The translations under genes were made by a program, and so were the position numbers. Positions 24,375 to 32,995 of a stretch of DNA of 64,000 nt are shown in pieces. The stretch comes from SXVE01 sp036388895. GTDB taxonomy: Bacteria > Acidobacteriota > Blastocatellia > Pyrinomonadales > Pyrinomonadaceae. The stretch is taken from positions 1-64,000 of the forward strand of contig DASVQY010000002.1 of the NCBI GenBank assembly GCA_036388895.1, in the 5' to 3' direction. Numbering within the stretch: the stretch's first letter is position 1; each line of letters starts with the position of its first letter. The notes under the pieces are model-generated. The model saw only the letters and a program-made list of their open reading frames with translations. It had not been told where the DNA came from and did no database searches.

Positions 24375-25220
24375 ATGAAAATTTTAATCACCGGCGCAAA
24401 CGGAATGGTCGCGCGAGCGGCAATCAAACATTGTCGGGAAACCGGCGACGAAGTAATCGCCAGAAATCGACAGCAACTCGATATTTCCGACAAAGAATCG
24501 GTTTTCGATTTGTTTGAACGCGAAAAATTCGACGCGGTCTTAAACTGTGCCGCTTACACGGATGTTGACGGCGCTGAAACAAACAAGGAGATTTGTTACG
24601 CAGCCAATTCTTTCGGAGTGGAAAATCTCGCGCTCGCCTCGAAAAAAATCAATTCAGCTTTTGTAACGATTTCGACCGATTACGTTTTTGACGGAGCTAA
24701 AAATGATTTTTATACGCAGCGCGATACGCCGAATCCGCTTGGCGTTTACGGCAAATCGAAACTTGAAGGCGAAATTCGAGCGCGAAATGCTTATGCTCGC
24801 TCGATTATTGTGCGTACGGGCTGGATTTTCGGCGCGGGCGGAACAAATTTTTTGAGCGCGATGCACAAATTGCTCGCCAACGGAAAAAAAATAAAATCGA
24901 TTGAAGACGCTTACGGAACGCCGACCTACGCCGTTGATTTAGCGAAAAGAATGCGCGAGCTCGTCGAACTCGATTTGCCGTGCGTTTATCACGTAACGAA
25001 TTCGGGTGAAGGAGCAAGTTACGCTGACTTTGCGCGAAAAGTTTGCGAATTGAAAGGATATGACGCGCAGCTTTTAGAAAGCGCTCTGGCAGACAGTCTG
25101 AAACGTCCGGCGCCGCGTCCCACAAGTTCAAAATTAGCCTGTTTGTTCAGCGAAAAATTCGGACTTTCTAAAATGCAAAGTTGGGAGCAGGGACTTGAGG
25201 AGTTTTTAAGCAGTGAATGA
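24375..25220 (+). CDS. rfbD: dTDP-4-dehydrorhamnose reductase
   Basis: A 281-residue SDR that makes dTDP-L-rhamnose. Evidence: ILITGANGMVARAAIKH (NADPH site), NCAAYTDVDGAE, STDYVFDGAKNDFY, GVYGKSKLEGE with the catalytic Tyr and Lys, and RTGWIFGAGGTNF. It is downstream of rfbB, presumably one operon that feeds the exopolysaccharide or O-antigen machinery of the neighbouring tyrosine kinase. A bidirectional terminator separates it from that convergent gene. Confidence 0.94.
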   Translation: MKILITGANGMVARAAIKHCRETGDEVIARNRQQLDISDKESVFDLFEREKFDAVLNCAAYTDVDGAETNKEICYAANSFGVENLALASKKINSAFVTISTDYVFDGAKNDFYTQRDTPNPLGVYGKSKLEGEIRARNAYARSIIVRTGWIFGAGGTNFLSAMHKLLANGKKIKSIEDAYGTPTYAVDLAKRMRELVELDLPCVYHVTNSGEGASYADFARKVCELKGYDAQLLESALADSLKRPAPRPTSSKLACLFSEKFGLSKMQSWEQGLEEFLSSE

Positions 25221-25256
25221 CCTACGGAAAGAGAATTGAAAAAATTAGATAAAAAG

Positions 25257-25299
25257 AAAGGCAGAAGTTTAACCACTCGGTTCAAACTCCCGCCTTTTT
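25257..25299. terminator. Bidirectional terminator between rfbD and the tyrosine kinase gene
   Basis: AAAGGCAGAAGTTTAACC (25257-25274) pairs with GGTTCAAACTCCCGCCTTT (25279-25297), with two or three imperfections and an ACTC loop. It is flanked by A-rich sequence on the left and a T-run on the right, so it can serve both convergent genes. Confidence 0.85.
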
Positions 25300-25316
25300 C
25301 ACTTTATTTCTTTGAC

Positions 25317-27848
25317 TCAACCTTTTGTTTTGTGAGTCGAGACGACTTCTTCCATATACGGGGTCGAGTCGTCGGTTTCGGCAGCCGTGTAATAGCTGTA
25401 AGTTGAGCTGTAGCCGTAGTAATCGTAGTCGGTCGAATTCGCCTTGATACCGTTTAGAACGACTCCGTAGATTCTCGTGCCGAGCGTGCTCAAACGTTGT
25501 TTGAAGCGGCGCATTAAATGAATAGAGCTTTTTCCCGCCATCGCTACGAGAACAACGCCGTCTACTAAGGTCGCCAGAATTGCTGCGTCGGTAAAGGAAA
25601 TCGCGGGCGGCGAGTCAATAATTACATGTTTGTAATTTCCCTTCAAAAATTGCAGCAGGTTTTTCATCTCGTTCGAGCTTAGAAGCTCAGCCGGATTTGG
25701 CGGAATCGGTCCGCTCGTGATGATTTTTAAGCGCGGCAAGCCAGGAAACGGTTTTACAAGGTTTTCCGTATTTCTTTCGCCAGAAAGGTAATTGGTTAAT
25801 CCGTTGGTATTATCCAGCTTAAAATGACTGTGAAGGCGCGGACGGCGCAAGTCGCAGTCAATAATGACGACATCAGCGTCTGATTGCGCGAGCGTAATAG
25901 CCGTATTGATTGCCGTCGTCGTTTTACCTTCAGAAGGTTGTGCGGAAGTAACGAGAATCGTCTGCGGCGGTTTTCCGGCGGACGAAAACAAAAGCGATGT
26001 TCGCAAATGGCGGTAAGCCTCCGCGACCGGCGACCGGCGGTCTTCGAGCGTTATGAGAGCTAACGAACCACCACCGTTTCCGTTTCCATTCTTAGTCGGT
26101 ATCAATGCTGTCTGACGTTTATCAACTGCAGCGTGATCTGGAATCAAAGCCAGTGTCGGCAGTCCGAGATGTCTGCCTACATCATCCGAGGTTCTCACTG
26201 AATCGTCTAGATAATCCATTAAAAAGGCGAGACCGATTCCGGCGGCTAGCGAGATTAAAAACGCCACCATAATATTTCGTGTTCGCTGCGGTCCGACCGG
26301 AGTCGTCGGCGTAAATGCGCGCGCACTGATTTTGATATTGTCCGGGCGACTCCCGGAAATCGCTAATTCCTGTTCCTTTTGCTTTTGCGTGTAACTGTCG
26401 AGCAAGCTGCGCTGCGTTTCAATTTCTCTTTTGAGAGTGGTCAAGCGCGTTTCAAATTGCCCCTGTACATTTGCACGCGACATTTCGCTTAAATAAGCTT
26501 CTCGAGCTTGATTTTCCAGTCTTGTCGCCGAATCAAGTTGTGAACGTAAACCTACGAGCGCGCCGCCGATAGCGTCTCTTTTGATTTTTCTCTCGTCGGT
26601 GTCAATTAACTCGGTTACTTCTTTTTCCGTTTTTTCTTTCGTTTCTCTGAGTTTAGCAATCTGCTCGTCCTTTTCTTTGACTTTGTAATATTCAGGCGTA
26701 TATTTGACAAGCAACTGCGCCCTTTCATTAATGGCTTCATTTATTTTGCTATCAATTTCTCGAATAGTGTCTTGCAGTTTACCTTTTCTTTCGGCGTTGA
26801 TCCGCATCGTCTCTCGATAAATCGGATTTTCGGTTAAATCCTGAATATTATCGCCTTTGCCCTGTGCGTTTGCGTTGACAGCAGCATTATAACGGGCTTC
26901 GATTTTGCGCCGATTATCAATAGCTGTAATCCACTGCCCACTTAAATTTGTCAAAATACTCGCGGATAATTCTCCGCCTTTATCTCCGAGAGGCAAGTTG
27001 CCGTTTCTCATCAAGTTGATGAGTTCGAGTTCCTTACTGTTGATCGTCGCCTTCAAATCTTCGATTGATTTTGAAAGCTCCTCGTAAGTATCTTTCGCGC
27101 CTTTTGTTTCCCGCTCGATGTCTTGCTCAATAAACGTTTCGGCAACCTTGTCGGCGACCTTTGCCGCTAATTGCGGATTTGTGCTTTTTACGCTGATGGT
27201 GACGAGGTTTGTCTGCTCTATTTGAGTAACCGTTAAACCGCTCAAAAACGTGCTGGCATAAGCTTGCGCGCGTTCTTCTTCTTCGGGCGTAAGCGGAATT
27301 TGATCGGCGCTGCCCGTGACGGTCGTCTCACTTAAAACTGGTAGCGAAGCGTCTTTGCTTTCAGAAGTTTTATCGCTGGAAAAAATAGAACGAAAAGTGG
27401 CGAGAACGCCTTTGTTTTGATTGCCGAGAAGATTCGGCTGGCGATGAAGTCCGAGACCGGTGACGACATCCATCATCAAATCAAAATTCTCGAGAAGTTT
27501 AAGCTGCGTGCTCGAATAATTAACATCGTTGGCGAAGTTGATATTGATCGAATCCTTCGATTGAATCTTCGGCTTTCGCGGTTCGATCAGCATTTCGGTT
27601 TGCGCTAAAAAAACCGAAGGTTGCCGGTACATATAAAATGCGGCAACGGCGGTCGTTAAAATCGTCAGCGCCAGAATCAGCGGCAGACGTTTGTAAACGA
27701 TATTGAAATACTGTCGGACCGAACGCTTTTCATCGAATGTATCGTCATCGTAAAAAGGAGCGTAGCTTGTCGGGTAATCCTGATTGTCTCTTTGTAAATC
27801 GCCTGTGCCGGCGCCGGGCAAGTGCGCCAGTCTTTGATCTTTTTCCAT
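25317..27848 (-). CDS. Polysaccharide biosynthesis tyrosine autokinase (Wzc/GumC-like)
   Basis: An 843-residue co-polymerase and BY-kinase. A Wzz-like chain-length domain begins after the first membrane helix (LILALTILTTAVAAFYMY, about 52-70), then long coiled coils, the second helix (IMVAFLISLAAGIGLAFLMD, about 525), then the kinase domain with Walker A SAQPSEGKTTTAIN, Walker A' VVIIDCDLRRPRLH and Walker B HVIIDSPPA. The C-terminal tail has a tyrosine cluster, YDYYGYSSTYSYY, for autophosphorylation. It controls polymer length and export of capsule or exopolysaccharide. The cognate outer-membrane Wza gene is not in the window. Confidence 0.93.
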   Translation of the reverse strand: MEKDQRLAHLPGAGTGDLQRDNQDYPTSYAPFYDDDTFDEKRSVRQYFNIVYKRLPLILALTILTTAVAAFYMYRQPSVFLAQTEMLIEPRKPKIQSKDSININFANDVNYSSTQLKLLENFDLMMDVVTGLGLHRQPNLLGNQNKGVLATFRSIFSSDKTSESKDASLPVLSETTVTGSADQIPLTPEEEERAQAYASTFLSGLTVTQIEQTNLVTISVKSTNPQLAAKVADKVAETFIEQDIERETKGAKDTYEELSKSIEDLKATINSKELELINLMRNGNLPLGDKGGELSASILTNLSGQWITAIDNRRKIEARYNAAVNANAQGKGDNIQDLTENPIYRETMRINAERKGKLQDTIREIDSKINEAINERAQLLVKYTPEYYKVKEKDEQIAKLRETKEKTEKEVTELIDTDERKIKRDAIGGALVGLRSQLDSATRLENQAREAYLSEMSRANVQGQFETRLTTLKREIETQRSLLDSYTQKQKEQELAISGSRPDNIKISARAFTPTTPVGPQRTRNIMVAFLISLAAGIGLAFLMDYLDDSVRTSDDVGRHLGLPTLALIPDHAAVDKRQTALIPTKNGNGNGGGSLALITLEDRRSPVAEAYRHLRTSLLFSSAGKPPQTILVTSAQPSEGKTTTAINTAITLAQSDADVVIIDCDLRRPRLHSHFKLDNTNGLTNYLSGERNTENLVKPFPGLPRLKIITSGPIPPNPAELLSSNEMKNLLQFLKGNYKHVIIDSPPAISFTDAAILATLVDGVVLVAMAGKSSIHLMRRFKQRLSTLGTRIYGVVLNGIKANSTDYDYYGYSSTYSYYTAAETDDSTPYMEEVVSTHKTKG

Positions 27849-28104
27849 ACTGCTTTAATAAAACTTTTCTACAAAAAACTTGAAAAACCTGATGGGGAAT
27901 ATAATAAGCAAACTTGCTTTATATCATATTCATCTTAGTTTTTCACTTAATTCTATGAAAAATATACATTTTTTTCCGGGTTAGAGCAAAAGAATTCGCT
28001 CCTGTTGAATCCCTGCGCTTTTGTTACAAAACGAACGCAGATGTTATATTTTTCTTTTATACGAATTTGTACGAACTTTAAGATTATTTATTTAATACGC
28101 ATTT

Positions 28105-31100
28105 ATGACAGGAACATCAGAAAAAGAACAACTTATCGTCAATCACGATTTTGATCTCGGAATTGTCGGATTTCGTTATTCCGACCTTTTCGATGCCGTA
28201 AAATTAAAAGAGTTGGCTGATAAGTTTTACGCAGAGCTTTCCGAAAAAGAGCCGATGCTCGGCAGCACTCTGACGAAATACATAGCCGCGCACGGCAACG
28301 GCTACGAACCGCGCGTCGAGTCGAATATTTTGACCGACGCCGCGCCGTACCTTTCCGCATTTATCGCTAAAATGTTCGGCATCAGCCGCGAGCGTGAAGA
28401 TCTTCAACGAGTAATCACCGAACAAGACCCGATTTGGAAATACAAATTTTTCGTTCAGCGTCGGGCTATAAAGAATTATTCGGCAGAAAAACTCGTTAAT
28501 TACAATGAAAGAGAACTGAACGAAGCCCTAAGAGAATTGAAATTCGCGGCTTTTGACGAAACTCTGATTTACGACGAAGAGCTTGCAGTCGCTTATATCA
28601 CGCAAAAGCTCGTCGAAGCAGAAGAAGTTTTAATAAAAGGTCAGGAAATTACCGCCGAAATACAGGAAACGCTTAACAAGATAAATTCGGCTTACGACGC
28701 GCTGAAAGATAAAACTTTCGGAAATGTCTTCGCGCGCTTTGTCAGCGAAATCGAAGATTCCGGCGCGCTTTTGCAGGTCAAAGGCGTTTTGCAGCTTCTG
28801 GAAATCTGGTCGGCGATTCAGTTCTTCGGCAGAAAGAAAAAATGGCAGAGCTTTCGAGTTCCGCACGCGCTCGATTATCAAAATCTCGTTCATCTGATTC
28901 ATCCAGAACCGAAGCTGCATAACATTATGCGCGGCAGCGAAGAAGAAATGCGGCGGCGCGACGGATTCAAACTAACCGACGAACGGGGAACACTGCGCGA
29001 TTCGCTTTACGAAGTTCATTACTGTCTGATTTGCCACGAACGCGAAAAAGATTCGTGCTCGAAAGGCTTGCGCGAAAAAGACGGGACGGTGAAACGAAAT
29101 CCTTTGGGAATTAAAGCCGAAGGCTGCCCGCTCGACGAAAAAATTTCAGAAATGCACCTTTTGAAACGTCAGGGCGATTCAATCGGCTCGCTCGCGCTCG
29201 TCACGATTGACAATCCGATGTGCGCCGGAACCGGACACCGCATCTGCAACGATTGTATGAAGGGCTGCATTTTCCAGAAGCAGGAACCCGTAAATATTCC
29301 TTTGGCGGAAACCGCGACTTTGACCGACGTTCTGGCGCTGCCTTACGGTTTTGAAATTTATTCGCTTTTGACGCGCTGGAATCCGCTGAACGCGCAAAGA
29401 CCTTATCCTATGCCTTATAACGGCAAAAACGTTCTGGTCGTCGGTCTCGGTCCGGCAGGTTATACATTAGCGCATTATCTTTTGAACGAAGGTTTCGGCA
29501 TCGTCGGCGTTGACGGCTTGAAAATCGAACCGCTCGCCGACGAATGGACGGGCAAAAACGGTAAAATTTGCCCGCGTCCCGTCGTTGACATCAAAGAAAT
29601 CACTACGGAATTAGATGAACGCGTTTTATCCGGTTTCGGCGGCGTTTCCGAATACGGAATCACGGTTCGCTGGGACAAAAACTTTCTGACGATGATGCAG
29701 CTTATGCTGGCGCGCAGAAAGCGTTTTCGCGCTTACGGCGGCGTTCGTTTCGGCGGCACTTTGACGATTGAAGACGCGTGGGAATACGGCTTCGATCACA
29801 TCGCGATTGCAACCGGCGCGGGACGACCGACGATTGTGCCGATGAAAAACAACCTGATTCGCGGCATTCGTCAGGCTTCGGATTTCTTAATGTCGCTGCA
29901 ACTGACCGGCGCATTTAAAAATGAAACATTGGCGAATTTGCAGGTTCGGCTTCCGGCGGTCGTAATTGGCGGCGGATTGACCGGCGTTGATACGGCGACC
30001 GAAATTTTCGCTTATTATCCGGTGCAGGTCGAGAAAATGCTCGGAAAATTTGAAGCGATTGCCGAGGACATCGGAGAGGCGGCGGCTTGGGCGGCTTTCG
30101 ATGAAGAAGAGAAAAAGGTTTTCGCCGAATTTCTCGTTCACGGGAAAGCGATTCGCGAAGAAAGACGCCGCGCCGCGGAAGCGGGCGAAAAGCCGAATTT
30201 CATTCCGCTCGTGCAAAGTTGGGGCGGCGTGTCGCTCGTTTATCGCAAACGATTGCAGGATTCGCCCGCGTACCGTCTGAACCACGAAGAAGTGCAGAAA
30301 GCTCTGGAAGAAGGCATAAATTTCATCGAGTTGATGTCGCCGACCGAAGCCGTGCCCGACGAGCACAATGCCGTGAAAGCGATTGTTTTTGAAAAACAGA
30401 ATTACAACGCCGAAACCGGCAAATTCTCGAACGCGGGCGAGTACGTGACGATTCCGGCGCGAACCGTCTGCGTCGCGGCAGGAACAAGCCCGAACGTGAT
30501 TTACGAAAAAGAAAAGCCGGGAACTTTCAAGCTCGACGAATGGCGGCAGTTTTTCCAGCCGTTCAAATTGCAGAAAAACGGTGACGGAAATTTCCACGTT
30601 GTCGAAGCAGAAAAAGGCGAAGAAGCATTTTTCACATCTTACGAATACGACGGAAAATTCATTTCCTATTACGGCGATAATCATCCGAAATACGCCGGAA
30701 ATGTCGTCAAAGCGATGGCTTCGGCGAAACACGGTTATAAAAAAGTAGTCGAACTTTTTGCCGAGGAACTCGCCACGCGAGGCGCATTGCCGCAAGCCGA
30801 ACGCGACGGGATTTTCGACCGGCTTGAAGCGACTCTCGACGAACAATTACGAGCTTATGTCGTGAAAGTCGAACGATTAACGCCGACGATTGTAGATGTC
30901 GTCGTTAAAGCTCCGCTGCAGGCGAGAAAATTCGAACCCGGACAGTTTTACCGTTTGCAAAATTTTGAAACCTCGGCTCCGCTTGTTGAAGGAAAGCGTT
31001 TGATGATGGAAGGTCTCGCACTGACCGGCGCGTGGGTTGACGAAGAAAAAGGTTTGCTCTCGATGATTGTTCTGGAGATGGGAACGTCTTCACGAATGGT

Positions 31101-31821
31101 TTCGCTGCTCAAAGAAGGCGAAGAAGTCGTCGTCATGGGTCCGACCGGAACTCCGACGGAAATTCCAGAAAACGAAACCGTCCTGCTCGCCGGCGGCGGT
31201 CTCGGAAACGCCGTTTTGTTCTCGATTGCAAAGGCTCTGCGCGAAAACAACAACGAAGTGATTTATTTCGCAGGATATAAAAACGGCGCGGATTTGTTCA
31301 AACGCGAAGAAATCGAGAATGCAACGGACAAAGTCGTCTGGGCGACCGACGCAGGCGTCGAAATCGAGCCGTACCGACCGCAGGACGCGCATTTTCGCGG
31401 CAACATCGTCCAGGCGATGATCGCTTACGCGCAAGGAAAACTCGGTGCTCAAACAGTTGATTTAAAAGACGTTGACCGCATCATCGCCATCGGTTCCGAC
31501 CGGATGATGAATGGCGTAAAGGAAGCTCGCTACAACGCTTTACAGCCGTATCTGAAAAAACAGCACACGGCAATCGGTTCGATCAACAGTCCGATGCAGT
31601 GTATGATGAAAGAGGTCTGTGCTCAATGCTTGCAGCGCCACGTCAATCCGCACACGGGCGAAGAATTCTTCGTTTTCTCGTGCTTTAATCAAGACCAGCA
31701 TCTTGATTTCGTTGACTTTAAAAATTTGAACGACAGGCTGCGGGCGAATTCGATTCAGGAAAAATTATCGAATATGTGGCTCGATAAAATTTTCAAAAGT
31801 GAAAGTTTAAAGAGCTTTTAA
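28105..31821 (+). CDS. Large GltD-like plus PyrK-like flavin/iron-sulfur oxidoreductase
   Basis: A 1238-residue protein. Residues about 1-290 match nothing I recognise. About 306-400 is cysteine-rich (CLICHE, SCSKG, EGCPLD, NPMCAGTGHRICNDCMKGC), as in the Fe-S domain of glutamate synthase small subunit. Then an FAD-binding fold (VLVVGLGPAGYTLAHYL, about 448), an NAD(P)-binding fold (VVIGGGLTGVDTATEIF, about 618), and from about 910 a PyrK-like ferredoxin-reductase module (FEPGQFYRLQNF, LLAGGGLGNAVLFSIAKAL) ending with CMMKEVCAQC and a later Cys for a 2Fe-2S cluster. The domain order resembles NfnB fused to NfnA, the bifurcating NADH-dependent ferredoxin:NADP+ oxidoreductase. Activity is untested. 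Confidence 0.8.
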   Translation: MTGTSEKEQLIVNHDFDLGIVGFRYSDLFDAVKLKELADKFYAELSEKEPMLGSTLTKYIAAHGNGYEPRVESNILTDAAPYLSAFIAKMFGISREREDLQRVITEQDPIWKYKFFVQRRAIKNYSAEKLVNYNERELNEALRELKFAAFDETLIYDEELAVAYITQKLVEAEEVLIKGQEITAEIQETLNKINSAYDALKDKTFGNVFARFVSEIEDSGALLQVKGVLQLLEIWSAIQFFGRKKKWQSFRVPHALDYQNLVHLIHPEPKLHNIMRGSEEEMRRRDGFKLTDERGTLRDSLYEVHYCLICHEREKDSCSKGLREKDGTVKRNPLGIKAEGCPLDEKISEMHLLKRQGDSIGSLALVTIDNPMCAGTGHRICNDCMKGCIFQKQEPVNIPLAETATLTDVLALPYGFEIYSLLTRWNPLNAQRPYPMPYNGKNVLVVGLGPAGYTLAHYLLNEGFGIVGVDGLKIEPLADEWTGKNGKICPRPVVDIKEITTELDERVLSGFGGVSEYGITVRWDKNFLTMMQLMLARRKRFRAYGGVRFGGTLTIEDAWEYGFDHIAIATGAGRPTIVPMKNNLIRGIRQASDFLMSLQLTGAFKNETLANLQVRLPAVVIGGGLTGVDTATEIFAYYPVQVEKMLGKFEAIAEDIGEAAAWAAFDEEEKKVFAEFLVHGKAIREERRRAAEAGEKPNFIPLVQSWGGVSLVYRKRLQDSPAYRLNHEEVQKALEEGINFIELMSPTEAVPDEHNAVKAIVFEKQNYNAETGKFSNAGEYVTIPARTVCVAAGTSPNVIYEKEKPGTFKLDEWRQFFQPFKLQKNGDGNFHVVEAEKGEEAFFTSYEYDGKFISYYGDNHPKYAGNVVKAMASAKHGYKKVVELFAEELATRGALPQAERDGIFDRLEATLDEQLRAYVVKVERLTPTIVDVVVKAPLQARKFEPGQFYRLQNFETSAPLVEGKRLMMEGLALTGAWVDEEKGLLSMIVLEMGTSSRMVSLLKEGEEVVVMGPTGTPTEIPENETVLLAGGGLGNAVLFSIAKALRENNNEVIYFAGYKNGADLFKREEIENATDKVVWATDAGVEIEPYRPQDAHFRGNIVQAMIAYAQGKLGAQTVDLKDVDRIIAIGSDRMMNGVKEARYNALQPYLKKQHTAIGSINSPMQCMMKEVCAQCLQRHVNPHTGEEFFVFSCFNQDQHLDFVDFKNLNDRLRANSIQEKLSNMWLDKIFKSESLKSF

Positions 31822-31829
31822 GGAAAAAC

Positions 31830-31904
31830 TTAGCCACGAATCACGCGTGTTGCACAAATAAAAAATCATATTTATTCGTGTTCATTCGTGTAATTCGTGG
31901 CTAA
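31830..31904. repeat. CACGAAT word inverted repeat
   Basis: TTAGCCACGAATCACGCGTG near 31830 pairs with CGTGTAATTCGTGGCTAA (ending 31904); the right arm has three CACGAAT-type words 9-10 nt apart. It lies between the convergent oxidoreductase and asparaginase genes, and the asparaginase TAG stop (complement of 31901-31903) is inside the arm. It may act as a shared terminator. Confidence 0.85.
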
Positions 31905-32917
31905 AAAATTTCAAAACCTGCTTCTACATTTCCAACAACATCTCCGCGCCGATTTTTTATAGGCATCGGTGAGAACTCGCGCAAAGTTTCCGTATCGAAA
32001 ATTCCCAGTTGACGCAAAACTTCAATTGAAACGACTGCGCGGGCGCGCTTGTCGTCGCCGTCTTCGATTTTCAGCGCGATTCCCAAACCTTTTTTCCACT
32101 GTGGCGAAGGCAGAACGCCGCACAGCCAAACGCCTTCCGCGCCGATTTTCGAGATGAATTTTCCGCGCCCGATCTGCATCATAAGCGTGTCGAGACGTTC
32201 GGTTCCGCCGATTAATTCCGGGTATGACATCATCGCGGAAACAACGCGGCGGCACGCTTCGCGCTGATCGGTATTGAAATCTTTCGGCGGATGAATCAAT
32301 TTTGCGAAACTTTTCGCCATCGCCGCGAGCGTCAAAGCGAAATTCGGCGCTGCGCAGCCGTCAACGCCCACGGGAATTTCTTCTTTCGGCGTTTCCGTAA
32401 AATGCGAAATCGTTTCTAAAATGCGTTGCTGAACCGGATTTTCTATCTGTTCGTAACTTTCCTTATCAGCGCCGATATGTTTGGCAAAAGCCAGCATCAG
32501 CGCGTGTTTGCCCGAACAATTGTTATGCAGCTGAGTCGGTTTTTCGCCCTTGCGGATCAATTCTTCGGCGCATTTCTCATTAAACGGAGCGTGCGCACCG
32601 CATCTTAAATCAGATTCCGAAAAGCCCGCTTTTTCAAGCATTTTTGCGGCGAGATCAATATGAATTCGTTCGCCTGAGTGCGAACCGCAGGCGAGCGCGA
32701 TTTCGTTTTCAAGAAACCCGAATCTTTCCGCGCCGCCGCTCAACAAAAAAGGCAAAACCTGAAACGGCTTTGCCGACGAGCGAATAAATGTAACAGTCTC
32801 GGGATTTCCGAGCGATGTGATGACGTTTCCTTCTCCGTCTAAAATAATTAAATGCCCGCGATGAACGGATTCGACTGTTTCTCTGCGAAAAACTCGAGCT
32901 AGAATTTCAGGTTGCAT
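31901..32917 (-). CDS. Asparaginase (Rhizobium etli type II-like family)
   Basis: A 338-residue member of the Asparaginase_II family, which is unrelated to E. coli AnsA/AnsB. Typical motifs: ESVHRGHLIILDGEG, FIRSSAKPFQVLP, ACGSHSGERIH, LHNNCSGKHALMLAF and GVDGCAAPNFALTL. The family hydrolyses L-asparagine to aspartate and ammonia using Ser/Lys and zinc-binding Cys residues in R. etli AnsA; several of those Ser, Lys and Cys residues appear here. It lies downstream of recN on the minus strand after a heptamer hairpin. Confidence 0.9.
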   Translation of the reverse strand: MQPEILARVFRRETVESVHRGHLIILDGEGNVITSLGNPETVTFIRSSAKPFQVLPFLLSGGAERFGFLENEIALACGSHSGERIHIDLAAKMLEKAGFSESDLRCGAHAPFNEKCAEELIRKGEKPTQLHNNCSGKHALMLAFAKHIGADKESYEQIENPVQQRILETISHFTETPKEEIPVGVDGCAAPNFALTLAAMAKSFAKLIHPPKDFNTDQREACRRVVSAMMSYPELIGGTERLDTLMMQIGRGKFISKIGAEGVWLCGVLPSPQWKKGLGIALKIEDGDDKRARAVVSIEVLRQLGIFDTETLREFSPMPIKNRRGDVVGNVEAGFEIF

Positions 32918-32923
32918 AATAAA

Positions 32924-32995
32924 GATGTCAGATGTCAGATGTCAGATGTTAGTCTCAGCTTTCAACTGACATCTAACTTCTGACATCCAGCATCT
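32924..32995. repeat. GATGTCA heptamer inverted repeat at the recN 3' end
   Basis: Four tandem heptamers GATGTCA/GATGTTA (32924-32951) face imperfect complements TGACATC, TAACTTC, TGACATC (32964-32995). The right arm encodes the last six residues of RecN (LDVRS-like tail) and its TAG stop. The same GATGTCA word is used 11 kb away at 44078-44148. Confidence 0.9.

Noticed and set aside
32924..32995. Possible CRISPR-like array (GATGTCA repeats)
   Set aside because: Units are 7 nt with no spacers and they form an inverted pair; no cas genes are in the window.
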